A DNA stretch of 64,000 bases, taken from positions 558,001 to 622,000 of the forward strand of contig QNQO01006937.1 in the NCBI GenBank assembly GCA_003290165.1, in the 5' to 3' direction. This document shows, piece by piece, positions 1 to 11,536 of the stretch. The notes under the pieces were generated by a model, which worked only from the letters and a program-made list of their open reading frames with translations, had not been told where the DNA came from and searched no databases. The position numbers were made by a program, and so were the translations under genes. Positions within the stretch are counted from its first letter, which is position 1; every line of letters starts with the position of its first letter. This stretch comes from Berberis thunbergii (taxonomy: Eukaryota > Streptophyta > Magnoliopsida > Ranunculales > Berberidaceae).

Positions 1-520
1 AAGTTGGGAAGAACAGTCAACTTAATCTAAAAACTTTGGGTCGACTAATATGTCAGACCAACGAAGTAAACGTTGGGACAAACCAGTCAACTTACTCGTA
101 AAAAACTTTGGGTCGACTAGTATGTCGAACTAACGAAGTAAAAGTTAGTATGAACAAGTCAACTTAATCGTAAATTTTGGATCGACCAAGTATGTCAAAC
201 CAACGAAGTAAAAGTTGGGGACGAACCAGTAAACTTACTCGTAAAAAACTTTGGGTCGACTAGTATGTCTGAACCAATGAAGAAAAGTTGGGATGAACAA
301 GTCAACTTAATCGTAAAAACTTCGGGTCAACTAATATGTCTGACCAACGAAGTAAAAGTTGGGGACAAAAGAAGCCAATTTACACATAAAAACCTTTTAT
401 TTCATTAGTATTGTTAGACCAGCGAGTAAGAGTTTGGGACGAATAAGTCAACTTATTTTAAACTCCTTTAGGTTGACTAATATGTTGAACCACGAAGTAA
501 AAAATCAGGACAAATAAGTC
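1..520 (+). repeat. Tandem repeat of about 71 bp in a Tat 3' UTR
   Basis: About seven diverged copies follow each other with a period near 71 bp. Each contains a block like aaagttggga, then gtcaactta, then tttgggtcgacta and tatgtc, then accaacgaagta. The last copies (from about 420) are more diverged. A related single unit in the opposite orientation occurs at about 14930-15010, in the equivalent position of the other Tat element, so the array belongs to the element and is not an independent satellite. Tandem arrays in the region between pol and the 3' LTR are known in Tat elements and can seed satellite DNA. Confidence 0.85.
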
Positions 521-1091
521 CAAAATATGTTCACAAAGTCTGATGGTTTTATCGACGCGCCAAAATAGATAATACGTCTACAAGAGATTTAACACACAAG
601 TCAAGACTTACTCAGGCAACTTTCTGAAGTGACCAAACACGTCCGATCACAAAGTAGACATGCAAGAATCTTAACGAGTAAAAATGAAACCAGTACAGCT
701 TCACAGCACAATCGACAATACCGAATAAATAAAGACTTCGGAGGATCAAATAAATGAGTACAATAAGCAGAAAATACTGACAAACCTAAATTATCAGAGT
801 AGGGATAATGCATTGTAATGAGGTGAGCACTCACCTATCATTTACAATTAATCAATGCGATTGATCCATAAATGAATCACGACTTCAACAGGGAAAACAT
901 GCGAAGCATAAAATAAAAGGCAAAAATACGATTATCAAAAGAAAAAAAATTATTCCATAAATCATTATGTTACTTCCGAAAAAGAAGATAGAACAGCTAG
1001 AGAAGAGATATTAAAAGTAATTGACAACAAAGAGCATCCAATGGAAAAGGGGCAACAATGTCAATAGTAGGAAGGAGACGAGGTTCTCTCT

Positions 1092-3542
1092 TCAAACAAT
1101 AAGAGTAGATGATGGAGCTAGATTGGAACGAGAAGAGAATGATGATTCTTCATTCGCTGGATCACTCGAGTGACCTGAAATACCTTCCTCACTATCTTCA
1201 TCCTCAAAAACTTGATCAACCCAGATAGCAATACTTGGATAAATCAACGCCCATTCCCTCTCAATAGTCAAGAAGCTCGACTCGACCATTTAACAATCCT
1301 TTCCAATCCTCCACTTCCGCAATCCTCAACCTATTTTGGTTGCAACAAGCTCATTCTTTAGCTGAGATGAGTTTGTCCTTCAACGGTGGTCAACTTTGTG
1401 AAAATATCGTAACTAACTTCGTCAAAACATAGTTGTTAACTGCTTACCCGCTCCTCAATGATCTGACGGCTAACGAATTGCTCAATAACTGAACATGTGG
1501 TCTCATCATGACCAGCTTTCTCAATGGATAATTCACTCTCCACCTCATCCAACCGAGTACGAACTCCATTTAATTCATCCACCAAAGACTCAAGCTCAGT
1601 TGCAGGCCTATCTTGTGCTGCTTTCACCTCTCTGAAAAAAGCTTGAGCAGCCCCAGCTGCCCTCTTTACTCCGCGCACTGCGCTTTCAACACGCCCCAAC
1701 TGACAAGGATATGAGAAGACACCAATAATTGCCACTGCCATCTTCTTCTCAAGAGCAACCACCTGTCTACGACCAACATGAATAATCTGACCTCATCACC
1801 CCAGCATAAGTAAGGTGGTTCATCCCATCCATTATCTGCTTGAGACCATAGTTGAGAATAACTGCTAGGCTCCCACACAGTCATCGGGGGCCTCTCCACC
1901 ATCCTTCTATGCCTCGTTGATCAACTTGTCCTGCACGTCATTTTAGCAAACTAACAAAACTTTCCATCCAACTTATACGAATGCCTTCCGGGTTGGGCTC
2001 CTTCCAACCAATTTGTGAATGAAGACCTAGGGGATCAAGGAGCATAGAAGACCCACCCTCAACAGCCAGAAGAACTGTCGAAACAACAGTGATAACAAAG
2101 AAGTCACTTTTGCTCAGTCGTGGTGAGAGTAGGAAAACAATAGTGGTAGTAGCAGTAGAAGTCGGGCAAGCAGGAGAGAGAACTATGAATTCCATTGCGG
2201 TTTGTCAACAGGAATATAGGAATATGGAGGAGAAGAAGCTCATAACTGTGACCACGATCAGTAATCTCTTGTTCACATCGAGGGGTTAATTTCGAAGTCG
2301 GTCAGGGGTCTTTGTCGTATTCGGATCCTTGGATCGCTCTATTACTAGCTGAACATCTTGTTGTACATAACTCGAGGTCATCATCCGACCACTCAACAAA
2401 GTTGAGCACACATAAGCCGAGATGAGGTTTTCTCATTATTGTCCAATGGACGAGTTATTTCTTTCGTGCTCCTCTTCACTGCCAAATTCATTTCCTGACT
2501 CCTCGAGAGGGAAACCATCTCCTTCCCAACCTCCCTTATCAGAAGATCTCGGATGAGGAGCAGTCCGACTAGCACCACTAGTAGAATTAGAAAGTCGTTT
2601 CCCTTAGGAACATGGCCAAAGCTTATCACCAATCGCTTTGATGGACTGGCATGCCTCAGAAACTTCCTCTTCCTCGTTGGTCGGGCTAGCGATACCAACG
2701 TAGCAGGAACATCGAGATACATAACATCCTTGTCAAAGCTCACTTTCCCATCAATGCTAGCATCACTAACACAAACAGGACCATTACAATTGGCAATCTC
2801 AGCAGCTCGAGACTTCAGTAAGCAAGAATCGTTCCGCCTCGTTCAGAGTATACAAGCCACTACGCGCCACAACATCCTCAACAAGGAATGACTCCACAAA
2901 CCTACAGGAAGTCTCAAGAAGCTGTCACTGATCATCTGCTCCTCCACAGGCAATTGCAAGTCCTTCCGTTTATTAGGGACTCGGAACGATCGCACAATCT
3001 GATGACCTCGCAAGTTAAAATGTCCAAACTTGACAGAAGCAATGAAACTAAAACCTCGACCAATCCCTGATACCATCATTAAGCTTCCCAAAACAGGCAG
3101 GAGAAGTGAAGGAAACAATATTTTTTGTCACCAACAGAACAACTACAGTGCACAAACCCTAACGGTCAAGGGAATGCCAGTAAGAATGGCTCTCGCCATA
3201 AGTAGAAACCATAACCCTCCAACCATTAGGACCCATTTGAGCAGGAAGAATGCCCAAAAAGTCTAGATATTCCAAGAATATATCTGGAAACTGGGAATCG
3301 AAGGGCAGACTGGAACAAGCATGGGTAAAGTGCAATATAACCCAGTCCTTTGGACGATAAAGACTGTCGTTTTTTCCTAGGCAGAATGATCTCGAGGTCA
3401 AATGGAAAAAAAATACTCTGAACAAAATACTATTCAACATTGCCTGAGAAGCCTTTTTGGGCGAGAAAGTAAGATTTGCAAACAGAAACGCCTCGCCATC
3501 TATTATATCATCGGCGGATATCATAAATGAGTGAAATAGCAT
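1092..3542 (-). pseudogene. Antisense extra ORF (aORF) of Tat element, Transposase_28-like, broken
   Basis: Several reading-frame pieces on the minus strand form a decayed gene antisense to the retrotransposon. The first piece (3542-3159) contains FLEYLDFLGILPAQMGPNGW, the signature of the plant 'putative gypsy type transposon' (Transposase_28) domain. It matches FWEYLDLVGIAPAQLVPNGW in the aORF of the second Tat element. Further pieces lie at 3118-2843 and 2743-2393. The piece at 1762-1436 is a coiled-coil tail rich in Glu and Leu (ELESLVDELNGVRTRLDEVE), matching the coiled coil at 14138-14677. Function of this domain in retrotransposons is not known. Multiple frame changes make this copy non-functional. 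Confidence 0.75.
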
Positions 3543-3842
3543 TGAAAATGAAAAAAGAAGGGAGAAAAATAAGCCCTAATTTCGAAGATAGCGTAAAGAG
3601 ATAAGCAAACTTATCTCGCCCCTGTTATAGATCCGAGCAACGAATAGACTGCTTATAGGACGATGTGCGAGATATGGATGGCTGTACAAAATCCCAAAAT
3701 GCCGGCAGAAACGAACGAATGAATGAGAGATCAAAATACCAAACCCACCCAAAGTTGCTAACAACATTAAATGCGAGACAATGATGAAATCAAAAGACAA
3801 ACCGTCGTTGAGTTAGAGGCCACGTCCGCATGCTCACTAACT

Positions 3843-3856
3843 AAGGGGGGAGTAGC
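3843..3856 (+). other. Polypurine tract of Tat element
   Basis: aaggggggagtagc lies directly before the LTR. The second Tat element has the equivalent aaggggaaagtagt (minus strand) at the same place. It is the expected plus-strand primer site. Confidence 0.8.
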
Positions 3857-4390
3857 TGATGATATATCAGATAAGACTGTTATCGCAGCCGTTAACGTAG
3901 CAAAGATCGTCCATCACAACAATCAAATATCTTAAAAACATGCCAATTCATAATTCCCAGAAAGGACGAATCTAGTCACGAGAGCCCAAGCAAGGCCCAT
4001 AAGAATAAATCATAGAGGAATGCTCAGATCCAAGCTTAATAAAGTTCTCCCTTAAAGAGGATGAACAATACAAAGAAAAAAAAGCGTGGAGGGAGTTACG
4101 CCTCCAAGGACGTATCTTCATAAAGGAGGAGACTGAAGAGTGTTTCCCATCTTTGCGCCTCATATGCTTAAGCCACACAAAGAATTAACAACGATCATTA
4201 CATACGTTAAAGGGAACATTCGACAAAGGTATGCAACTTTAGCTGAGTTATGTCTATATTTATCTCCATCTCCAACTGGGTTACTGACTTAAGCATCAGA
4301 GTGTCTTCACCACAAAAAAAGGTAGTCTTTGACAATCTAACATTTGTTTTGCAGATCAAACTTACAAGAAACCAAATTTTGGACGCATCA
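3857..4390 (+). repeat. 3' LTR of the first Tat element
   Basis: The LTR starts tgatgata and ends gacgcatca, giving TG...CA ends with short inverted repeats, about 534 bp. It is alignable over its length with the reverse complement of the LTRs at 11926-12494 and 20262-20831, including the element-specific stretches around the ggcgcaa/ttgcgcc and the cttaag motifs. It is clearly diverged from them, so it represents a different, older insertion of the same family. Confidence 0.85.
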
Positions 4391-4889
4391 GTGTCCATTA
4401 AAACCAAACTCACCAAAACATTGTATTATTTTTTATAAAAAACACCCAACCCCAGTAAGATAGCTTGAAGTTCACACATACAACAAGAAGTAGGCACTCT
4501 AAAAGTGGCTACAACTTGTAGTCCAAATAATTTGAACTTTACAGCTGCAAAAATTCATAGCTTGTTGAGCTAGTTAAATCATCATCCCATAAAAATTAAC
4601 ATTAAGATTGATGTTTAAAACTGCAATTTTGTGAATTGTAGTAAACTTAGACAAAATAACATTGAGATTGATGTTCATAAATGCAATTTTGTGAATTCTA
4701 GTATATAGATGAATAAAGCTAACTAATTGAGAATATATAAACACCAAACAATCTTCATATTGGTGAGCAAATCATATTTTAGTTTTTGACATGTGTATAA
4801 AACCATATTTAAGTGAACTCATTGAACGAAATTGATGCGCAAGACACATCCATGACATGTCACATATACATTAGATCATTCGAAACTTC
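4391..4889. other. Gene-free stretch; possible LINE RNase H remnant and a short direct repeat
   Basis: No gene. On the minus strand (about 4560-4390) a broken frame reads VPTSCCMCELQAILLGL, which resembles the RNase H region at the end of plant L1 ORF2, but this is weak. A stretch of about 45 bp (aacattaagattgatgtt ... gcaattttgtgaatt) occurs twice, at about 4598 and 4659, a tandem repeat of period near 61 bp. Confidence 0.35.
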
Positions 4890-6478
4890 AAGAGAAGTCC
4901 TTCATCGATTGAAGAAATAACATCACTTGTATTTGGCTCATCCCAAGAAAGTTGGAGTAGAGAAAATGGACCAAGTTTCGTCTGATCAGCCTTATCCCAG
5001 CCATGTTTAAAATTATCTCCAAATGCTTGGCTGAAACAAAAAAAGGGTTCTCCACGAAGTAATTTCTCACGTTTAGTTTAATCCCCGGGTAGACAAATGG
5101 TAAACACAGTCCTAATTGCAAACAAATTGGTAGATGCTTGCATCCACCAAGCAAAATGAGACATCCTCCTCAAGCTCGACTTTCATCCGAGCTTTTAATA
5201 CTATCAATTGGGATTTTCTATTAGAGGTCCTCAAGAAGATGGGTTTAAGTAATAAATGGAGTTGGCCGATGAAAACAGTCGTGAGTACTACATCATTCCC
5301 TATATCCATAAATGAATATCTTTTGGGCATTTCAAAAGCACAAGAGAAGTGCGACAAGGAGACCAATATCCCTCCTTTGTGTTAGTTGCTGAAATCTTTT
5401 TCAAACTTATCGAGAAGTTAAAGACATGGATATTATTCATGGATTCAAAGTACGTGACAAAGGCATAGAGACGATCTTCAGTATGCAGACGATACATTAG
5501 TGATTCTTGAGTCAATTACAATAAAAAAAATCAAAACGTTCTTCTTTGGAAGAGAAAATACATAAGTAAGGTGGGAAGAGGCCACCATCTATTTACCCTT
5601 GCCGCATTCTAGTATTATATCTTTCTCTCTTCCACATTCAGCCACAGTGGCGACCATGCTAAAGAAAATCATGTGTAAGTTTCTTTGGGGGAAAATAAAT
5701 AACATTTTATAAAATGAAGCAATGTTTGCAAACCGAAAGGAAATGGAGAGTTGGGTGAGCGCAATGTAAAACAATTCAACACTGCTTTGAGAATGAAATG
5801 GATTTGGCGCTTCGATTTGGAAGGAACTGCTCTTTGGTGCAAAATAATTGCGGAGAAATATGGTGTATCCATAGGAAATTGGTTCTCCCGGTGAATGATT
5901 CAACACTCATGGTTGTAGCCTTTGAAAAATCATTATGCAACTCAACAATCAATTCGAAGCCAAGATCCGCTATGTGGTTAATGGTGGTGATCAATTTTAT
6001 TTTTGGAATCAATACTTGGTTGGTACACAACCCTCAAAACTATTTTTCCTTGATTGTTTTGTATGGTTATCAGCCAATCTGATATTGTTAAGGAGTTTGC
6101 ACCATATAGCACAACAGACAGTCTTGGAACATTCAATTTTAGGTGTCATCTCTTCGAATGTGAAATGGAAGGCCTTGTTGATTTCTTGGGTTGTCTTCAA
6201 TGACGAAGAGATGGGAACACCTTCATGATTATTGTGAAATGTGAAATAGAGACCTTCATGATTGCTCTGATTTTTGGGAATGATGAAGCCAAAGATTGCT
6301 CCATTAGGAAGAGTTATGAACTTTACCTTCCCCTCATCACCCCTTTCTCTAAAAACGTCTTGGTGGGAATGATGAAGAATAGCATATGGATCTCGCGAGG
6401 AAAAAAATATTTGGTTTGGTTAATTGCTCAATGAAAAGCTTTCACAATTGATAACCTTTTGAGGAAAGGGAACTAGTA

Positions 6479-6490
6479 GGTAAATAGATA
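6479..6490. repeat. Left target-site duplication of the ORF1-only LINE
   Basis: aggtaaatagat is repeated at 9368-9379, immediately after the poly(A) tail of the inserted LINE (its first a merges with the tail). This is the 11-12 bp duplication expected of target-primed reverse transcription. Confidence 0.85.
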
Positions 6491-9367
6491 AGATGCGAGA
6501 GAGAGATGCGTCTAATGTAAGCCGACAGCGATCCACTAACCTAAGAGCTATGAGTCTCTCTCGACGATCCACTGCCTCATTCTGAGCAGAAGCCGCGCCT
6601 CCGCTCCCCGGCTTCGATCCCCAATCGCGATCCATTTCTGGTTGGCTCTCAAGAGAGACTGCGAACAAGAGTGGGATTGTGAGTGGTTTGGTTGGGCTGA
6701 AAGAACCTTTCTATTGGTACCAGGTTTATCGAAGCTCTGTTCGTTTCTGAAGAACAGCCGCCGCTTGGAGAAAAACCCTCTTTTGAAGAACAGCAGCCGC
6801 TTGGACGCATCAAGGCCGCGGTTTTCGATCGGCTTCAAGGCCGCGAGATCCAACCGTCTCTGACTGGAGATCGACCGGCTGCAGCTTGGACGTCTCACGG
6901 CCGCGAGTCACCTCTTCTCTGCCTGGCCCCGACGGCTTTGGCGCACGGGAGACAGGTACGGGGTGAGCCAACAGGACAGCCGTCATCCGCCGCCGCCAGC
7001 CGGACTGATTACTGGATGTGATGGTCACGGCCCCAGCCTCCACCCCTCCCCCCACGGGACCGGGTCATGGGGATTCTAAGCCCTCTTTCGCTCAGATTTT
7101 GGGAAAAACTTTGGTGGAAGCAGCTGCGGAGACTCCGGTCGAAGGAACCCGTTTCCGCAAAGAGGGGGCCCCAGCAATCGGAATCACGGCCACGGATGAA
7201 GTCCGTGGACAAGCTTTCATAGAAAAACACGTGATTGTCCTAAAATTCTCCAGTTACCGACCAACTTTGGCAGATATTCGAAATTCGCTTCACAGAACTT
7301 GGGGCATTTTAGGCGATTTCTCACTCGGTTTACTAAATCAAAGGCACGTGTTAGTCCGTCTTCAATCTGAGGAGGAAGCAAAGAAAGTACTGTCGAGAGA
7401 CTCCTTTTTTATTCGTGGAGTTCGATTCAAAGCTTTTCGATGGCATGATGGTTTCAGTTTGAAGGAGGACCCGATTTCGGTGCCGTTATGGGTAGAGTTG
7501 CCTAATTTACCTTTACATTTATTTCATCCCCCTATTTTAAAAGCATTGTGAACTCTTTTGGTGGTTTTTTGCGGATGGATGATCATACTCGTTGCCTGTC
7601 ACGTCCGGGCTTTGCCCGTGTTTGCGTGGAGATGACTTTGGCGGAGAAATTACCAACCCGAGTTTGGATTGACAGGGCCAACAATAGGGGTTTCTGGCAG
7701 AAGATAGAATACCCTGGTTTCAAATACTGTGATTTTTGTTCTCTGATAGGGCACCAAGAGGAGTTTTGTAGGAAAAAATTGGGTCTTAAGGGCGGAGGGA
7801 AAACCCTGGATCTTGGTATTGAGACGCTGACCAAGCCAAAGGTTGAACCCAACACTGTCCAGCAACAATATGTCCCCGTTATCAAAAAAGCCAAGCCTCT
7901 CAATCCTGCAGCAGGTCCAAGTGGTGCAAAGAATAGTCAGGGGGAGGAGTTTAATGAGGAAGTTGGGGAGAAGAGGCCAGTGGCCATGGAGCCGGGTACG
8001 GTGGTGTTGTCAAACAAATTTGAGTCGCTCACTGCAAACATTGAGGCAGAGGAGAGTGAGAACATGGTTCTAGTTAATGCTGAGCAGGTTCCAGAAACTA
8101 CGGAAGAATGCCTTTTAGAGGCGGGATATACAACTTCGGAGATTGCAAATGCTATTGGAACTCAAGAACAGCCGACACAGCCAACAGATGACATAATCTC
8201 AGGGGCCAAGAGTGGTCTTTCCGACGACATGCCAAATGATAATATCCGCCCGGAACTTCACATTGTGGCAAGGCCACATGAAGACACTGGGGACGCTCAA
8301 TCGGGGCATCCTGGATCAGAGACACGAGCTTCATTAGCAGGGGAATTAGGAGTGGCTTCGCCCCAGCCAGCTTACGGACCCAAACAGAATGCGCTCACCA
8401 CCAGTCCAAGCCCTGCGTCAGATCACGGTCTCGGTCAGACCACGACTCTGGGGACTCCTCGGGTCCAGCCTGATCAAGGCCCCAGCTCGTCCATGACTCG
8501 AGCAGGACAGCAGTCAGACCTCAGCCCACGTCCGAGCACGCCCTGTCCACGGCCCCCCAGTCCACGGCCCCAGCCTCTTCACGGCCCCAACCCAGAGGAC
8601 GTGCTACCTCAGGCAGCGCGTGACGTGCCTGCCGTTGGTGATTCTTTAGTGACGCAAACAATATCGAGTGGAATGACACGGGAAGTAGAGGATGCCACGG
8701 CGCACTCGGAAGTGATGAAACGTTTGACAGAGGTTCTGGCCAAGCGCGCTCAATCCGCGGTAACAGGTAATTCTTCAGTGCCCGCAGCAGCACGGAACGA
8801 CGAGGACGGGATGTATGAGGTCGTCATCCAGCTGTTTGAGGAGAACCGTGTTTTGCGACTAAAGAAACAATCTATGACCACTAATACACTTGATAGCGCC
8901 GCAGATGATAGTGACGAGGTTGCGTCGGAATCGGAGTTGGGGCCGAAATCCCATGCTATTAATGATATAAACTTGGGGGCGCACTCCGATAAGGATCAAC
9001 AGAGCAAAGTCAAATCGGCGGTCCTTCCGGGCAAGCGTCGTACGACAAAGAGGGGTAAATCTTCCTCCCGCGCTTAAGATGATGGAGTCAGAGTCAGAAT
9101 TCTTATGAGTGCGGAGCCTATGATTAATACTAGTAGATCTATGGAGATTGGCAACAAGCTCCACCATTGGTGGCTTTGCCTCGAACAACATTTTTGGTGG
9201 CAAGTTTCGGCTGCGGCCCAATTTGTTTTGGTTATGTCACGGGTAAAGTCGTCATGTACCCCCGTATAGATTGTAACTCATTTTTTTGACAAGTAATAAC
9301 GGTCTGGCATTCCAACGGTGCCCCTCCACTATGGAGGTTTAATAAAAAAAAAAAAAAAAAAAAAAAA
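6491..9367 (+). mobile_element. LINE carrying only ORF1, inserted in an older LINE
   Basis: The element is bounded by a 12-bp target duplication and ends in a long A-run (9343-9367). It has a GC-richer 5' UTR (about 6491-7017), one coding region of the DUF4283/zinc-knuckle type (7018-9077) and a 3' UTR of about 270 bp. There is no endonuclease-reverse transcriptase ORF2. Autonomous plant L1 elements have both ORFs and are 5-7 kb, so this is an internally deleted or ORF1-only non-autonomous derivative. The clean duplication and intact tail suggest a fairly recent insertion. It lies in the zinc-binding C-terminal region of the host LINE, whose frame can be followed on both sides. Confidence 0.85.
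7018..9077 (+). pseudogene. LINE ORF1 protein (DUF4283 + CCHC zinc knuckle), one frameshift
   Basis: ORF1 proteins of plant L1 elements bind element RNA. The first 177 codons (ATG at 7018) hold the DUF4283 domain, with VIVLKFSSYRPTLADIR, FFIRGVRFKAFRW and PLWVELPNLPLHLF. The frame then closes at tga (7549-7551). The protein continues in another frame from 7548 (MDDHTRCLSRPGFARVCVE), followed by the zinc knuckle CDFCSLIGHQEEFC (C-x2-C-x4-H-x4-C). A long low-complexity, Pro/Ser/Thr-rich tail follows, ending in a basic stretch (GKRRTTKRGKSSSR) before the stop at 9077. A one-base deletion near 7547 explains the break. The 509 codons after it are open, so the lesion is young. Confidence 0.85.
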
Positions 9368-9379
9368 AGGTAAATAGAT
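9368..9379. repeat. Right target-site duplication of the ORF1-only LINE
   Basis: The aggtaaatagat copy follows the A-run; see the left copy at 6479-6490. Confidence 0.85.
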
Positions 9380-9880
9380 GTACATGTGCGACAAGGATGA
9401 AGGAACCGTAGACCACATTCCGAAAATGTGAAGTGGATGCCGAAATTTGGATAAACTTAGAAGCTAAGTTTGGTGTTTCCGTAGCATAGTTTGGTTGTGT
9501 ATTACAGCTAATAAGATACTAGAATGACCACAATGTCATTAAGCTTAATGTCACTCCCACTGGCCAATGGATTTGGCGAAGATTACTCTATGCCTTGGGT
9601 GCGTATAAAAGAAAGAAATTAGTCTTTGTTTGAAAATAAAGTTGGCACAAACAAATACCTCATGGCAACCATCAGATACCTTTTGTGCACTTGGGGTTCT
9701 TTTTTGGGTATGTAGAAAGATATGTCTTATTTCAATTATAGGTATGATTGGTTGCATTTAGTTAAATTCTAATCAATCATTTTTGTAAACTTTATATAGT
9801 TTTTCAAATTGGATTACCATGTAATTGACACCTCATAGTGACATCAATACATTAATTGTTTTTTCGTTTAAAAAAAAAGA

Positions 9881-10444
9881 AAATTTAAGAAAATAATCTA
9901 TGGTTGCTTGGATTAAGATAATCCATTAACATTAAAAAAAAATATACCAAATTTATTTGAAAGGCTATATGGAGTCTAATCATCTTGAATTTAAGTATAA
10001 AAATACTTAAAATTTTCAAGATTTTATTTCAGCTAGAAATATTGTTAAAATAATGCAAATCTTTATTTTCGAGCCAAAAGCAAAATTCATGTAATTTAGA
10101 AAAATTCAAAAAATTGTCAAAATAAAATATAAATTCAAATAGTACAAATAATATATCAATTTTGGGTGCCTTAACATTTTCTATCCAAATTCCAATGGGC
10201 TTAGAATAAGAAAATTTTGATTAGTATTTATAGTAATTTTTACAAAAAATGATATTTACTTTTTCTTTTTATTTTTTGTTTGTAAACAATCATGAACATG
10301 GTAATAGGTCCACAAATACATCATAAATACTTTTTTTTAGGGAAATTACCTATGATTCTTGTCACAACAGTCAAGAAAGAATACAGAAAAGAAGACAAAA
10401 ATCACAAAATGAAAAAGCGATAATTTGTATTTCTCTTGTTAGTC
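9881..10444. other. AT-rich stretch without recognisable features
   Basis: Very AT-rich sequence with short homopolymer runs between the tail of the older LINE and the hAT element. I see no coding frame, inverted repeat or known element end. Confidence 0.5.
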
Positions 10445-10562
10445 CGTCTATTCAGTGACGGAGCCAGGATTTTTGTCGAGGGGGGCGGAGTGATGTCATA
10501 ATTAATTAAATATAATATAAAAATTAGTTATTTTAACATAATTTTTTTTTTAAATCCGAAAT

Positions 10563-10760
10563 TCTTCCTGGCCTAGAAAAACCAGCGAGGTTGCTGTCTA
10601 AAGAGGCAAAAATACATTTTTGCCCCGTATTTAACAACCTTTTTGGAAAAGGTGTTTAAAGAGGGGGGCAAAAATACACTTTTGCCCGGTGTTTAAAGAG
10701 GGGGGCAAAATTTGCCCCCTAAGCAGCAAACCAAGCAGGGGGACCCAGGCCCTGTAGAAT
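10563..10760. repeat. Hairpin unit 1 inside the hAT element
   Basis: Inverted-repeat text built on caaaaatacatttttgcccc and tttaaagaggggggcaaaa, with arms near ccagcgagg and its counterpart. A second ggggggcaaaa block (about 10675-10710) is a local duplication. It is related to the two units at 11170 and 11388. Confidence 0.6.
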
Positions 10761-11169
10761 TACTACTATATTCATTGATTACTACTATAGCAAAAAAGGG
10801 AGTACAACAAAGACAGTCATTGAAGATGATTACTATTATATTCATTGATGATGATTACTACTTATAGAAACACAACAGAAGATAAGAGTTTGAATCATTG
10901 ATTACTACTACATGAAGAAAATGAGGAAGAGATTGAGTTGTTTACGATTTTTTTTGTGGAGATGACCAACACAGTGATTAATGAAGACACCTGGTACCTA
11001 GAAGAAGAAGAATAAGGTGGTTTGGATCCTACTGGATCTTGTGAAGATGAGCTCAAATAACTCAATAGTTATAGATCTTTGAAGATGATGAAATATAGAG
11101 GTTTCCCTCATCTTATCCAATCGATGGAGTGTGAAGAAGAAACTGTGAATTTTGATTTCTTTGAGGAGC

Positions 11170-11300
11170 ATTTCTAGCTGGTTTGGGAAACCAGCCTGGG
11201 AGGCGAAAATACATTTTTGCCTCCTCTTTAAAACATCTTTTTGGAGTGTGTGTTTAAATAGGGGGGGCAAAAATGTATTTTCGCCCCCTCCAGGCAGTGA
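11170..11300. repeat. Hairpin unit 2 inside the hAT element
   Basis: Arms around ggaggcgaaaatacattttt and its reverse (aaaatgtattttcgcccc), separated by a loop with aacatctttttggagtg. It shows the same arrangement as unit 1 and unit 3. Confidence 0.65.
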
Positions 11301-11387
11301 AGACTCGCTATAATTTATGTTCTTTGAGAGATTTGAGGGATTTAACCTCTATCTCTAACTCTAAAAGTATAGTTTGAATTCCCAAAT

Positions 11388-11536
11388 TCTAGACAGCCTG
11401 GGAGAAGCTGCCTGGGGGGCCCAAAATACAAGTTTGCCCCCCTCTTTAAATACCTTCTCCAAAAGTTGTTTAAAGAGGGGGGGGGGGCAAATTTGTATTT
11501 TGGCCCCCCAGGCAGCAAACCAGGCTGTCTAGAATA
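11388..11536. repeat. Hairpin unit 3 (MITE-like, near-perfect inverted repeat)
   Basis: ttctagacagcctgg on the left pairs with ccaggctgtctagaa on the right. The pairing continues inward through ggcccaaaatacaa/tttgtattttggcc and the ccccctctttaaa/tttaaagaggggg blocks, around a short loop at about 11451-11466. The whole unit (about 149 bp) would fold into a long hairpin. No transposase. It may be a foldback MITE nested in the hAT element. Confidence 0.75.

Larger units (their letters stand above)
1..4390 (+). mobile_element. Tat-lineage Ty3/gypsy LTR retrotransposon, 3' part only
   Basis: The stretch ends in a polypurine tract followed by an LTR (3857-4390) that is the reverse-complement counterpart of the LTRs of the complete Tat element at 11926-20831. 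Between pol (outside the window) and the LTR it has the two hallmarks of Tat elements: a tandem-repeat 3' UTR (1-520) and an extra ORF on the antisense strand (about 3542 down to 1092). Gag and pol must lie upstream of the window start. The coding part is broken by stops and frame changes, so this copy is inactive. Because the 5' LTR is not visible, no target duplication can be checked; the flank right after the LTR begins gtgtc. Confidence 0.85.
4890..9880 (+). mobile_element. Decayed L1-type LINE (ORF2 part), split by a later LINE
   Basis: Frames on the plus strand between 4900 and 6440 show pieces of plant L1 ORF2. The reverse transcriptase region includes AFNTINWDFLLEVLKKMGLS (about 5190-5250). 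A later stretch has NTALRMKWIWRF (about 5780-5815), from the C-terminal part of L1 ORF2. The frame then enters the C-terminal zinc-binding region (LIAQ.KAFTIDNLL, about 6415-6460). It is interrupted at 6490 and resumes at 9369 with the rest of the Cys/His region and IWINLEAKFGVSV (about 9443-9482). The 3' end has the usual L1 tail text (gtaattgacacctcatagtg) and a short A-run near 9870. Many stops and frame shifts are present, so it is dead. Confidence 0.8.

Noticed and set aside
1..520. Centromeric satellite
   Set aside because: The array is short and attached to the Tat 3' region; a related unit occurs at the equivalent place in the second Tat element.
8152..8793. Minus-strand frames over LINE ORF1
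   Set aside because: They are shadows of the open ORF1 frame on the plus strand.
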